Notes: generated by a model not told the origin, from the sequence alone. Numbered from the stretch's first letter, positions 9,202-18,879 are shown. The stretch: 64,000 nucleotides of DNA from Paludibacter propionicigenes WB4 (GCF_000183135.1 NC_014734.1:3621505-3685504); one strand, 5' to 3'. Made by a program: numbers and translations.

Positions 9202-12183
9202 TTAAAAATTAAGGCTTAATCCAATCACTGCCATAATAGGGCGTGGGTAGATGTTGTTGTCTACTCCGGTGAAGACTTCAGGGTCTAATCCTTTGTATTT
9301 TGTAAATACAAATGGATTTTGTACAGTGGCAGATAAACGTCCGCTTGAGATAGCATGGAACAGGTTCTTAAATGTGTATCCAACAGTTATATTGTCAACA
9401 CGAACAAACGATGCATTCTGTACATAAAAATCAGAGAAGTACCAGTTTGTTCTTCCTACGAAATTTGTTTCCATAGCCGAAATTGGTTTGTTTACAAAGA
9501 AACCTGAAGTTGACCAAACTCCGCTGGCTCCAACATTAGCTTTGTTGGCTGCAACATCGTTGTACACGTAGTTACCTAAACTGGCTCTTAATGTAACTCC
9601 AAAATCAAATTCTTTATAAACCAATTTTGACGATAGCCCCATGGTAACATCGGGTGCCGGATTATGATAATAATAACGGTCTGCATCATTTATTTTTCCA
9701 TCACCGTTTCTGTCTACATATAACCCTTCAATTGGGTTGTGATTTCTGTCGTAAACCTGTTCGTAGACAAAGAATGAGTAAGCAGGGAATCCAACTTGAT
9801 GAACTTCAACATAATTTCCGGTTCCGGAAGAAATATTTCTGTCGGCTACAGGAGTGCTGGCACCCGTACCGGTCAGCTTTGTAATTTTATTATAATTGTA
9901 GGTCGCATTATAGCTAATGTCCCAGGTCAAATCTTTTGTGGATATGGCTTTACCGGTTAGAGTAAATTCAATACCTTTATTTTCGAGAGATCCGATATTT
10001 TGGGTAACAATATTACTAAAGTTGGTACCTGCAGCAACATTCACTCTACTAATCAGATTGTCTGTTGCACGATAATATCCATCAATAGATCCTGTAATCC
10101 GATTGTTTAGTAACCCCCAATCTATACCTGCGTTGTAGGTTGTAGTTGTTTCCCATTTCAATTTTTTATTGTAAGGGTTTGGTCTGTAAGTCTGAATATA
10201 ATTACCATCAATCGGATATGTTGCTCCTTCAATATTGGTTACATATACTGGAATATAAGGATAATCACCAATATCAGAACCTAAATTTTGTTGGCCGGTT
10301 TCTCCGTAGCCTAAACGAAGCTTTAAATCAGAGAAGATAGTGTTATTTTTCATAAAACCTTCTTCATTTATTTTCCATGCAAAGGCTAGTGAAGGGAATA
10401 AACTGCTTCGGTTTTCTTTTGCAAAGCGTGAAGAGCGATCATTACGAATCGTTGCGGTTAACAAATATCTCTCTAATAGTGTGTAATTAGCTCTACCAAA
10501 GAAAGAAACTAAGTAACTTTCTGTCTTAAATACATTGTTAGTTGTATTGGTAGTAAGATCCAATGCTGAATAGTGGCTATTTAGACTTCTGTAAAAATGT
10601 TGCCATTCATATCCTGCCATTACATCAAACTTTTGTACACCAATTTCTTTGGCATAGTTCATATAGTATGATAATGATCTGTTGTATTTGTAGATCTTTT
10701 CGTATCCTGTCCGTCCAACTTGTCCATCGCTGGCATTGGTGGTAGGGATAAACAAGTTTTGTTTACCATCAGATATTTCTGTTCCTAACGATAGATGTGC
10801 ACGTAGTTCGGGTAGGAAATGTACTTTGTAATCAAATTCGGCATTTCCAATAAAGTCTTTCGAGTGTGCAATATCTTTCTTCAGGTTAAGTGTAGCAAGT
10901 GGGTTTGCCACTGATAAAGAATTCCATGTTGTTCCGGTTGTTATCCATTGCCAGTATCCCGCAAATGTTGTTTTGTAGGGTTCCTGAGTTGAAGTTACGG
11001 GTTGAGTAGGATCCATAGAAGCAGCTGCACCAATTACACCGGTATCTGCATATCTGTTGTTTACATACATACCTTTAGCATTCAACGAAACTTTCAAATG
11101 ATCGTCGAAGAATGATGGGTTAAGGTTTACAGAACCTGTGTAACGTTCAAAATTTGATGTTTTTATAATACCATCCTGATTGGTATATCCGAACGAAGCA
11201 CGATAGGGCATGTTTTTCAAACCACCCATGATACTGATATTGTGATCGTGGTTGATGGCTGTTTGGTAAATCTGACGTTGCCAGTCTGTACTTTCAGTGC
11301 CTAGTTTAGAAAGAGTTCCTGTTTGTCCAGCATAAAGTTTGTTGGCGTAATCACGAAACTGATTTCCGTTCATAACATCCAACGTCTTGCCAACAACGCT
11401 CATTGAAACATTTCCATCATACGAAACACGGGGCTTGGCTCCTTTTTCTCCTTTTTTGGTTGTAATAATAATTACACCGTTCGATGCTCTCGAACCGTAA
11501 ATGGCAGTAGCAGATGCATCTTTCAGAACAGTAAATGATTCAATATCATTTGGATTGATCGTGCTTAATAAGTTTGATACTCCTTTGATGCCTTCATTAT
11601 CCATTGCTAATCCATCTATCACGATTAACGGATCATTACTTGCATTAAGCGAAGAGCCGCCACGGATACGAATTTTAGCGCCGGCTCCAGGAGCTCCACC
11701 GTCAGATACCACATTTACACCGGCAATTTTTCCGGTAATCATGTCCTGAGCATTGGTGGTAAGTCCCTTGTTGAGTTTGTCGGGTTTGATAGATGTAAGA
11801 GAACCTGTAGCATCATTTTTTTTGACGGTAGCATATCCAATTGCAACTACTTCGCCAAGTGCTATAGCGTCTTCGTGTAGTTGAACTGTAATTTTTGTTT
11901 TTCCTGCCACAGGAACTTCTACAGAAAGATAACCTAAGTATTTAATTACCAAGGTCGCGTTAGGGGATGCAGAGATGGTGAATTCACCGTCCATATTGGT
12001 GATTACACCTTTTGAGGTGCCTTTTTCCAGGATACTTGCACCGAGAATGGTTTCTCCGGTTTTAGCATCCTTCACAATTCCTGAAACGGAAGTCTGTTGT
12101 GCATTGGCGTTAATTCCAAAAGCTAACATCGCTAAAACGGCTACAAATGCACGTAATTTGAGCTTAAAGTGATTGTACTTCAT
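9202..12183 (-). CDS. susC: SusC/RagA family TonB-linked outer-membrane transporter
   Basis: 993-residue TonB-dependent receptor that imports oligosaccharides with SusD. A signal peptide (cleavage near NANAQ) is followed by a carboxypeptidase-regulatory-like domain (about 30-115), a TonB-box-like segment and SusC signature (VVAIGYATVKKND), a plug domain (about 120-245, with IRIRGGSSLNASNDPL and GVIIITTKKG) and a large beta-barrel ending in an aromatic strand (GLSLNF). First gene of the operon, with a likely promoter at 12330-12358 and a LacI-type operator further upstream. Confidence 0.97.
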   Translation of the reverse strand: MKYNHFKLKLRAFVAVLAMLAFGINANAQQTSVSGIVKDAKTGETILGASILEKGTSKGVITNMDGEFTISASPNATLVIKYLGYLSVEVPVAGKTKITVQLHEDAIALGEVVAIGYATVKKNDATGSLTSIKPDKLNKGLTTNAQDMITGKIAGVNVVSDGGAPGAGAKIRIRGGSSLNASNDPLIVIDGLAMDNEGIKGVSNLLSTINPNDIESFTVLKDASATAIYGSRASNGVIIITTKKGEKGAKPRVSYDGNVSMSVVGKTLDVMNGNQFRDYANKLYAGQTGTLSKLGTESTDWQRQIYQTAINHDHNISIMGGLKNMPYRASFGYTNQDGIIKTSNFERYTGSVNLNPSFFDDHLKVSLNAKGMYVNNRYADTGVIGAAASMDPTQPVTSTQEPYKTTFAGYWQWITTGTTWNSLSVANPLATLNLKKDIAHSKDFIGNAEFDYKVHFLPELRAHLSLGTEISDGKQNLFIPTTNASDGQVGRTGYEKIYKYNRSLSYYMNYAKEIGVQKFDVMAGYEWQHFYRSLNSHYSALDLTTNTTNNVFKTESYLVSFFGRANYTLLERYLLTATIRNDRSSRFAKENRSSLFPSLAFAWKINEEGFMKNNTIFSDLKLRLGYGETGQQNLGSDIGDYPYIPVYVTNIEGATYPIDGNYIQTYRPNPYNKKLKWETTTTYNAGIDWGLLNNRITGSIDGYYRATDNLISRVNVAAGTNFSNIVTQNIGSLENKGIEFTLTGKAISTKDLTWDISYNATYNYNKITKLTGTGASTPVADRNISSGTGNYVEVHQVGFPAYSFFVYEQVYDRNHNPIEGLYVDRNGDGKINDADRYYYHNPAPDVTMGLSSKLVYKEFDFGVTLRASLGNYVYNDVAANKANVGASGVWSTSGFFVNKPISAMETNFVGRTNWYFSDFYVQNASFVRVDNITVGYTFKNLFHAISSGRLSATVQNPFVFTKYKGLDPEVFTGVDNNIYPRPIMAVIGLSLNF

Positions 12184-12329
12184 GCATTAAGTTTTTTTAA
12201 GGTTGAAACTCGTAATATATTTATAATGAGAAAAAAATAGAAAACAATTTTCATTAATTAAAACAACGTATCTTTTGATTTGTTCGTTGTTGTTAATCTT
12301 GAATATGTGTTGAGCATTTTTTATGGAGG

Positions 12330-12358
12330 CAAAAATAGATATAGATGTTTATTTGCAA
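12330..12358 (-). promoter_or_regulatory. Predicted susC promoter
   Basis: On the minus strand a -7 box TATTTTTG (12330-12337) matches TAnnTTTG. A TTG -33 element (12356-12358) lies 18 bases upstream. Predicted from the Bacteroidota consensus only. Confidence 0.5.
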
Positions 12359-12391
12359 TCTTTGTTTTATCATTATGACATGAATTTTGAG

Positions 12392-12405
12392 CGCAAACGT
12401 TTGCG
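12392..12405. promoter_or_regulatory. LacI-family operator palindrome
   Basis: Perfect 14-base palindrome CGCAAACGTTTGCG with the central CG typical of LacI/GalR-family operators. It is the only such site seen between susC and the regulator gene. It lies about 75 bases from each predicted transcription start, upstream of both, which would fit activation or looping better than simple blocking (inference). Confidence 0.7.
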
Positions 12406-12457
12406 GCGGATATTTAGAATATTACGGCAAATAATTTTTTATTCGAATAATCTATTC

Positions 12458-12465
12458 TACTTTTG
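12458..12465 (+). promoter_or_regulatory. Predicted -7 box of the lacI-type regulator gene
   Basis: TACTTTTG matches TAnnTTTG. No good TTG -33 element is present, so it may be weak or activator-dependent. Confidence 0.4.
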
Positions 12466-12607
12466 TAATTGAAATCTTATTTTGACTTATTTAAGTATCG
12501 AACAGCATAATCTATTAATGTTTAAAATACACTTATTTAGGATGTTGTGTTAGTCGGTACTTACTGTGAATTCAGTCAGGGGTTTCTGTAACCGAAAAAT
12601 TTATAGC

Positions 12608-13618
12608 ATGAAAAAAACGCAAATTACCATCAAGGATATTGCCAGAGAACTCAATATTTCACCCTCTACAGTTTCTCGTGCGCTAAAGAATCATCCCGAT
12701 ATCAGTCAGGTTACAAAAGATCTTGTAAACAAGTATGCCAAGGATTTTCATTACAAGCCTAATGCGCTGGCTCTCAGTTTACGAACCAGTAAGAATAACA
12801 CCATTGGTGTGATAGTTCCGGAAATAAACAACTACTTTTTTTCATCCGTACTTTCGGGCATTGAGCAGATCGCCAATCAGGCAGATTATAATGTGATTGT
12901 TTGTCAGTCGGGCGAAAACTACGAGAAAGAAGTAAGAGACACTAAAGCTCTGATTTCTAGTCGGGTTTCAGGCGTTCTGGCATCGTTGTGTAAACATACG
13001 ACTAACTACGACCATTTTCAGGATATTATTGACAGTGACATTCCACTGGTTTTTTTCGATAGAATTTGCATCGGTATTATTACCGACAGGGTGGTGGTGG
13101 ATGACTACGCAGGAGCTTTTGCTGCTGTGGAGTATCTTATTCAGAGTGGGTGCAAGAGAATTGCTTTTTATAGTTCACCTTTTCATCTTGAAATATCCAA
13201 AAACCGGAAAAACGGATATCTGGACGCACTCCGAAAGTACGGTTTGATGGTGGATGAGTCGTTGATTCGTGTATGTGATACCCGCGAGGAAGCCATAATG
13301 ATTACGCCCGAAATTTTAGACAGACCCGATAGGCCTGATGGATTTTTTGCCATCAATGATCATTGTGCCGCCGGAATAATGTATGCAGTCAAGTCGGCAA
13401 AACTAAAGGTGCCGGATGATATTGCAATTTTTGGTTTCTCCGACGGAGAATTGGCTAAAGCTTGCGATCCAATGCTTAGCACGGTAGAGCAGCATGGGTT
13501 TGAAATGGGGAAAAATGCAGCAACTCTGTTGCTCGACAAAATTGACGGAATAACGCACGGACAGTATACCAATAAAATCGTAAAAACAAATCTGATAATA
13601 AGAGGATCCACCAAATAA
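12608..13618 (+). CDS. LacI family transcriptional regulator of the starch/maltose locus
   Basis: 336 residues from the ATG at 12608. The frame is open 14 codons upstream, but this ATG begins MKKTQITIKDIARELNISP, the canonical LacI start. N-terminal helix-turn-helix and hinge helix (about 5-58, PSTVSRALKNHPD) are followed by a periplasmic-binding-protein-like sugar-sensing domain (about 62-335, IGVIVPEINNYFFSS and AIFGFSDGELA). It stands divergent to susC and 7 bases upstream of the sugar transporter gene, so it probably senses maltose or a related glucan. In several Bacteroidota such a LacI protein takes the place of SusR. The operator at 12392-12405 is its likely site. Confidence 0.9.
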   Translation: MKKTQITIKDIARELNISPSTVSRALKNHPDISQVTKDLVNKYAKDFHYKPNALALSLRTSKNNTIGVIVPEINNYFFSSVLSGIEQIANQADYNVIVCQSGENYEKEVRDTKALISSRVSGVLASLCKHTTNYDHFQDIIDSDIPLVFFDRICIGIITDRVVVDDYAGAFAAVEYLIQSGCKRIAFYSSPFHLEISKNRKNGYLDALRKYGLMVDESLIRVCDTREEAIMITPEILDRPDRPDGFFAINDHCAAGIMYAVKSAKLKVPDDIAIFGFSDGELAKACDPMLSTVEQHGFEMGKNAATLLLDKIDGITHGQYTNKIVKTNLIIRGSTK

Positions 13619-13625
13619 TTATGTT

Positions 13626-14990
13626 ATGAATACACAATCTCATACCCTGAAAACAAAACCACATTTCAGTTTTTTTCAAATTCTCAGCCTTAGCATGGGC
13701 TTTCTGGGAATTCAATTTGGCTATGCTTTGCAAAATGCCAATGCAAGTCGTATTCTTCAAACATTTGGTGCTGATATAGAACAGCTTTCGTGGTTCTGGT
13801 TAGCTGCGCCGATAACTGGGATGATTATACAACCGATTATTGGACATTATTCCGATCATACGTGGACTCGGCTGGGTCGTCGTCGTCCGTTTTTCTTAGC
13901 TGGTGCAATTTTGGCTTCAATTGCTTTAGTTTTGATGCCCAATGCTGGTGCTTTTGCCAGCTTTCTGCCGGCAATGTTTATAGGTGCCGGTTTTCTGATG
14001 ATCATGGATGCTTCTTTCAATGTAGCAATGGAGCCATTTAGAGCCTTGGTTGCTGATATGCTTCCTGCCGATCAAAGTACGCTTGGTTTCTCGATACAGA
14101 CTTTTTTAATCGGGATAGGTGCAGTGGTAGGTTCTTGGTTGCCGTATGCTCTGGCTCAGTGGTTTGGAATTTCTAAGGTAAATGAAAATGGGGGTATCCC
14201 TGATAATGTGGTGTTTTCATTTTATATAGGTGCAGCTGTCATGATTATCACGATTCTTTGGACAATATTTACCACCAAAGAATATTCTCCTGAAGAATTA
14301 TCTGCGTTTAATGAAGATAAAGAAATTCATAAAGAAGACAAAAGCCAGTTTTCCGATATCTTCAGAGATTTTGTAGCGATGCCCAAAACAATGAAACAAT
14401 TAGCTCCGGTTCAGTTCTTTTCCTGGATTGCTTTGTTTGGAATGTGGGTATTCACCACGCCAGCCGTTGCTCAGCATGTTTACGGTCTGGCAGTTACGGA
14501 TACAAAATCAGTCACCTATCAGGATGCCGGCAACTGGGTAGGTATTATTTTCGGGGTATACAATGCCGTAGCAATGCTGTATGCTTTAATGCTTCCTGCA
14601 ATTGCTCATCAGATTGGACGAAAGCTGACACATAGCCTCTCGCTCACTGCCGGAGCCATAGGTTTGATTTCTATATATTTTATAAGTAATCCTACAATTC
14701 TTATTGTTTCGATGGTAGGCGTTGGCATGGCTTGGGGAAGTATTTTATCCATGCCTTATGCTATATTGGCACCCGCACTACCAATACGTAAAATGGGTGT
14801 ATACATGGGTATTTTTAATATCTTTATTACTGTTCCGCAGATTATCAATGGATTTTTTGGAGGTATGATTATCAAACGTTTTTTCGGCTCACAGGCAATT
14901 TACGCCTTGATTATGTCGGGTGTCTTTTTGCTATTAGCCGCATTGAGTGTCCTTTGGGTAGAAGATAAGCAACGGGATAATGTTCGTTAG
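13626..14990 (+). CDS. SLC45-type MFS sugar (maltose/sucrose) transporter
   Basis: 454-residue inner-membrane protein with about twelve hydrophobic segments. The N-terminal half carries the cytoplasmic-loop motif HTWTRLGRRRPFF and the segment QPIIGHYSD, typical of the glycoside-pentoside/SLC45 branch of the major facilitator superfamily. Family knowledge: relatives in Bacteroidota starch loci move maltose or maltodextrin across the inner membrane. It starts 7 bases after the lacI-type gene and is followed by the GH65 remnant, so the three form one unit for uptake and phosphorolysis of maltose. Confidence 0.85.
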   Translation: MNTQSHTLKTKPHFSFFQILSLSMGFLGIQFGYALQNANASRILQTFGADIEQLSWFWLAAPITGMIIQPIIGHYSDHTWTRLGRRRPFFLAGAILASIALVLMPNAGAFASFLPAMFIGAGFLMIMDASFNVAMEPFRALVADMLPADQSTLGFSIQTFLIGIGAVVGSWLPYALAQWFGISKVNENGGIPDNVVFSFYIGAAVMIITILWTIFTTKEYSPEELSAFNEDKEIHKEDKSQFSDIFRDFVAMPKTMKQLAPVQFFSWIALFGMWVFTTPAVAQHVYGLAVTDTKSVTYQDAGNWVGIIFGVYNAVAMLYALMLPAIAHQIGRKLTHSLSLTAGAIGLISIYFISNPTILIVSMVGVGMAWGSILSMPYAILAPALPIRKMGVYMGIFNIFITVPQIINGFFGGMIIKRFFGSQAIYALIMSGVFLLLAALSVLWVEDKQRDNVR

Positions 14991-15048
14991 TGCTATATTC
15001 TCAGGCTTATTCAGGAATTTTCAGTATAACTAATAATTGACAAAGCTT

Positions 15049-16032
15049 ATGCAAACTGATTCATGGAATATAATTGAAGACGATTTTCAACCAAGCAAAC
15101 AACTAGAAAGAGAAATTGCTTTTGGCCTTTCAAACGGTTATATTGCTCAACGTGCTAACTTTGAAGAGTATTATTCCGGCGAAACCCGATTGGGATCGTA
15201 TGTAAATGGAATTTATTCTCAAAATACAGATACGGACGATAGCGGATTGTTGAAGGATGATTGCGGTTTGCTGAAAACGCCAAACTGGTGTGGTATAATT
15301 GTTAGATTAAACGAAGAAGTTGTAGACTTGGCAACATGGGAGGTGTTGAGCTTTAAAAGTGTGCTGAATATACAAGAGGGAGTTTTGGAGAGATTTTTCG
15401 AGGCAGTTTCACCTCGCAAACATAAGATTGAAGTTACTGTCAAACGCTTTCTGAGTATGGACGAAAGAGAAGTCGCAGCGATAAAGTATTCAGTCAAATC
15501 GATTGATTTTGAGGGACGAATTTCATTCATGCCGGTGATAGACGCCAACGTAATAAATCCAAAGGATAATAATGAGCAATTGTGGAATGTTTTGCAGGTC
15601 AAAACTCAGCAAAATGTTTCATATCTTTGGGCGCAGGTTCGCCATCAAAAGGTTCAATTTTGTGGAGCGCATTCTTATGCATTGTATAAGAATAATGAAC
15701 AGCTAAAAGTGAATCCCACGAAAATAGAAAAGGAGAGAATTGCCGGGTTTAGCATGGGAGCGGATGTGAAAGCAGGAGATACCATTTATATGAACAAGTA
15801 CATTGCGATAGCTGATTCGTTGACACGCCCCAACGAAAATCTTCCCGATTATGTTTGTCAATTGGCTCTGAATTCGAAGGAAAAAGGTTGGCAGAAATTA
15901 TTTGAAGAACACTGTGGTGTGTGCGTTGCGCGATGGTTTCAGGCGGGTTTGACTGCTGAAGATAACATTGAGAATCAACAAAATCTTATTCAAGCGGTGT
16001 TTATGAATAATATGAATATTCATTGTAAGTAA
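15049..16032 (+). pseudogene. Truncated GH65 maltose phosphorylase-like gene (N-terminal domain only)
   Basis: 327 residues from the ATG at 15049 (a TTG lies 12 bases upstream). The sequence matches the N-terminal beta-sandwich domain of GH65 phosphorylases: LEREIAFGLSNGYIAQRANFEE, LGSYVNGIYS, and the linker GWQKLFEEHCGVCVARW. GH65 maltose phosphorylases are normally about 750-780 residues, with the catalytic Glu in the helical barrel well past residue 450. Here the frame ends right after the domain linker and the next gene begins 61 bases later. The catalytic barrel is therefore missing and activity is not expected. A free-standing sugar-binding domain is a less likely alternative. Confidence 0.8.
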
Positions 16033-16093
16033 ATAGTCCTCAAAGTATTTAAATAGAAGATTTGAAATAAGGAACAAAATTCAGTCACGCGTT

Positions 16094-17833
16094 ATGAAAA
16101 AACTCTCCCTACAAGTAATGATCTCCAGATTTCGTCAGGTTTTAATACGGTTTCCGTTTTCGCTGAGCTTTATTGTTGGATTTTCGGTGCTTTGTTTCAT
16201 GTCTATTCAAAGGGTGAATGTAGATATTCAAGAGCGTTTGTGGGCATTCTTTGGTTTGGGCACACTATTGAACGTGGCAGCAACTTTATATCTTGAAGAT
16301 TTAAAAAACTCGTTTCAGAAAATTTCGCTCAATCTGTTATTGATAATTATTTTTGCAGTGTATTGTTTTATGCTTCCCGAAAAACTGATAGAATTCCAGT
16401 ATTATCAGTTGTTTTCACTGGGATTGGTGTTTACATTGGCTGCTTTTTTTATTTCATTTCTCCGTAAAAACAGTGAAATTCCTTTCTGGAATTTCAGTAA
16501 GCAAAGTATCATTCAGCTTATTATTACCGTTGTATTTGCTGCGGTGTTATATGGCGGACTTGGTTTGGCTATTTTGTCGCTTGATAAGCTGTTCAAGATC
16601 GAAATTAGTTCTAAAGTATATGCTCATCTGGCTGTGTTCAGTTTCGTGCTGTTTGCCCCAACTTACTTCTTGTCAAACATCCCCGATAAAATTGAAAAAA
16701 GGAAACAGGAATTTAGCTTTGAAAAAATTATAAAGATATTTGGTCTGTATATTCTGCTCCCAATCTTGGCAATTTATACCTTAATACTGTATGTTTATTT
16801 AATCCAGATAGTTCTCAAATGGCAATTGCCAAATGGTTGGGTTTCTACCCTTGTTTCGGTACTCGGATTGGGTGGTTTCTTGTGTATGCTTATTTTGCAT
16901 CCACTTTATTTGAGCAATAAAAATAAAGTGGTTGATGTATTTGTCAGACTATTTCCGGTATTGCTGTTTCCCCTACTGGTTCTTATGTCTGTGGGCATTT
17001 ATCGCCGTATCGCCGATTATGATTTAACTATCAACAGGCTGTATGTTATGATCCTGAATTTATGGTTTTACGGCATAAGTATTTACCTTCTTGTGTCAAA
17101 AGCTAAACAGATAAAATGGATTGTGATTTCTTTTGCAACGATTACCTTTTTAAGTTCAATAGGTCCTTGGAGTGTTTTTAGTGTGACCCGGAATTCTTTG
17201 AAAACCCAGCTGGAAAAGCAACTTACCGTTTTGCACATGTTGAAAGATGGAAAAATCGTTCCAAAGCAAACTCAACAAAAAGATACAGCTACGGTACAAA
17301 GGGCGACTGAAACTGTAAGGTATCTGGTTCTGAGCTACGGAGCAGAAAGCCTTCAGCCATATTTTAGTAATTCGCTCAAAAATAAACACGTGTATGATAT
17401 TCTGGAACAACTGAATCTAAACACGAATGATATTGATGTTAACCGATATTTTCATCTGTATTTGGAAAATGATTCTTGTATCTTTAATACGGATTCTTAT
17501 CCTGTTTTTGTAGATCTGAATGTTTTTAATTCGGGAAGTAATACCGATAGAGCAAAGAATATCTGCGAAAACAGTCAGCTAAAGGTTGAGTTTTACAACG
17601 GTGATTTGCTTGTAACCAATAAGCTCATAAAGAACGGTACTTATACTATAGCACTCAGAAATAAGATAAAATCACTGTTGAAGTATAATATTGAGAAGAT
17701 AAATTCGCCTGAAAAGATGACGATAAAGTCAGAAAATTACAAGTTAATATTAAAAACGGTGAGTGGTAAGCGCAACGCAACAAAAGAGGGAATAGAGTTG
17801 AGTAATTTTGATGCTTATTTATTCTTAAAATAA
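16094..17833 (+). CDS. DUF4153 domain integral membrane protein
   Basis: 579-residue protein of unknown function matching the DUF4153 family. The N-terminal two thirds (to about residue 370) hold roughly ten to twelve hydrophobic segments. The C-terminal about 200 residues are soluble and mostly beta/charged. Such proteins are common in Bacteroidota and have no assigned role. It follows the GH65 remnant by 61 bases on the same strand; this proximity probably reflects the deletion that truncated GH65 rather than a shared function. Confidence 0.75.
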   Translation: MKKLSLQVMISRFRQVLIRFPFSLSFIVGFSVLCFMSIQRVNVDIQERLWAFFGLGTLLNVAATLYLEDLKNSFQKISLNLLLIIIFAVYCFMLPEKLIEFQYYQLFSLGLVFTLAAFFISFLRKNSEIPFWNFSKQSIIQLIITVVFAAVLYGGLGLAILSLDKLFKIEISSKVYAHLAVFSFVLFAPTYFLSNIPDKIEKRKQEFSFEKIIKIFGLYILLPILAIYTLILYVYLIQIVLKWQLPNGWVSTLVSVLGLGGFLCMLILHPLYLSNKNKVVDVFVRLFPVLLFPLLVLMSVGIYRRIADYDLTINRLYVMILNLWFYGISIYLLVSKAKQIKWIVISFATITFLSSIGPWSVFSVTRNSLKTQLEKQLTVLHMLKDGKIVPKQTQQKDTATVQRATETVRYLVLSYGAESLQPYFSNSLKNKHVYDILEQLNLNTNDIDVNRYFHLYLENDSCIFNTDSYPVFVDLNVFNSGSNTDRAKNICENSQLKVEFYNGDLLVTNKLIKNGTYTIALRNKIKSLLKYNIEKINSPEKMTIKSENYKLILKTVSGKRNATKEGIELSNFDAYLFLK

Positions 17834-17910
17834 CCTGAGTTCGATATAAGCAAACAGCTAACAATCAATTATAAGTGGATTTAGAATCCTGAAAAGGATT
17901 CAATGTAAAT

Positions 17911-18049
17911 AACCGCGGGTGTAACCCGTGGTATTTGTACAAAACAATCAGAACCCCGAATGGGGTTCAATATCATATTATTTATATATTGAACCCCATT
18001 CGGGGTTCGCATTCATGCCCTGTCTTTTCCACGGGTTACACCCGCGGTT
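17911..18049. repeat. Nested REP-like palindromic repeat pair
   Basis: Outer arms 17911-17931 and 18029-18049 are a perfect 21-base inverted repeat (AACCGCGGGTGTAACCCGTGG and its complement). Inside, 17951-17973 and 17986-18008 form a perfect 23-base inverted repeat with a 12-base spacer, each arm itself hairpin-forming (GAACCCC..GGGGTTC). Shorter hairpins flank it (17886-17901 and around 18062-18074). The structure fills most of the 394-base gap between the DUF4153 and DMP19-like genes. No ORF or transposase is present. Confidence 0.85.
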
Positions 18050-18167
18050 ATTCATATTCAAGTCCTTCGGACTTGTAAAATAGTGAGATTCAAAAGAATC
18101 TTATATCTAACTCACGTTAAAATTGTATTGTTTGATCTTTTTAGCTGAAATCTATCTGTGATCTGTA

Positions 18168-18195
18168 TTGTTATCAGCATTTAATTCTAACTTTG
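18168..18195 (+). promoter_or_regulatory. Predicted promoter of the DMP19-like gene
   Basis: TTG (18168-18170), 17-base spacer, then TAACTTTG (18188-18195), matching the Bacteroidota consensus. It lies 32 bases before the ATG. Confidence 0.6.
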
Positions 18196-18227
18196 CGGTT
18201 TCAAAAATAATACTTTAAACAAAGCAA

Positions 18228-18728
18228 ATGATTCAAATAAAAGACAGTGATTTGGCAGCAGCTGCCTGTAAGGGGATGGATGAATTCTTACAAGTGTTTA
18301 CCGATGCTTATCTTCAGGCTTTGGGTGGAAAACTTACTGCCGATAACATGCAACTTTTAAATGGAAGTCAGCATACCTTGTTGGCGCATCGGTTTTTTCA
18401 GGACGAAATGCGCGATGGTGGTTTTGTTCAGCTCATTCAAAACGGGTATGGAGGGTATATTTTTGAAAATCCTTTTGCTAAAGCTATCAAACAATTTGGC
18501 GCTGCAGAACTGGCTAAACTGATATACAAAGCTAAAGAGATTTATGATCCTAATAAGACAGCGCTGGAACGCGAAACAACAGAGGAGGAATTTAATGCGA
18601 TGTATGTGGATTTTGAGGTTTTTGATGATCTGGAAGAACTCTATTTTGACATTGAAGAACAACAAACAGCTTTGATTGCTGCCTACGTGGATAATCATAT
18701 TGCTGATTTTGCCGAGATAGTAGACTGA
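18228..18728 (+). CDS. DMP19-like (DUF4375) protein
   Basis: 166-residue soluble acidic protein with the family's central block EMRDGGFVQLIQNGYGG (about 60-77). After it come the helix GAAELAKLIYKAKEIYD and an acidic C-terminus. DMP19 proteins are small and helical; some have been described as DNA mimics, but the family's function in Bacteroidota is not established. It stands alone with its own promoter and is followed by a tandem-repeat tract. Confidence 0.7.
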   Translation: MIQIKDSDLAAAACKGMDEFLQVFTDAYLQALGGKLTADNMQLLNGSQHTLLAHRFFQDEMRDGGFVQLIQNGYGGYIFENPFAKAIKQFGAAELAKLIYKAKEIYDPNKTALERETTEEEFNAMYVDFEVFDDLEELYFDIEEQQTALIAAYVDNHIADFAEIVD

Positions 18729-18751
18729 GACCTGTCAGTGCCATCAAATAC

Positions 18752-18856
18752 ATCAATCACTCGTCAGTGCTCATCAATCACTCATCAGCGCTCATCAATC
18801 ACTCGTCAGCGCCTATCAATTGGCTGTTAGTGCTCTTCAATCTCTTGTTAGCACCG
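18752..18856. repeat. 21-bp tandem repeat tract
   Basis: Five consecutive 21-base units (18752, 18773, 18794, 18815, 18836) based on ATCAATCACTCGTCAGTGCTC. The first three are nearly identical and the last two have diverged. A partial related copy precedes at 18734-18741. It lies between the convergent DMP19-like gene and kdsB and is not part of an ORF. Confidence 0.85.
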
Positions 18857-18879
18857 ACTGACCGCTTGTTGCTTCTTGT

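Larger units (their letters stand above)
12184..12607. other. Divergent regulatory region between susC and the lacI-type regulator
   Basis: A 424-base non-coding region holding a minus-strand promoter for susC, a plus-strand promoter for the regulator and one palindromic operator about midway between them. Both 5' untranslated regions would be near 135 bases. I see no RNA structure in the leaders that I can name. Confidence 0.6.

Noticed and set aside
18752..18856. Possible CRISPR array
   Set aside because: Units are contiguous 21-mers without spacers and there are no cas genes; this is a plain tandem repeat.
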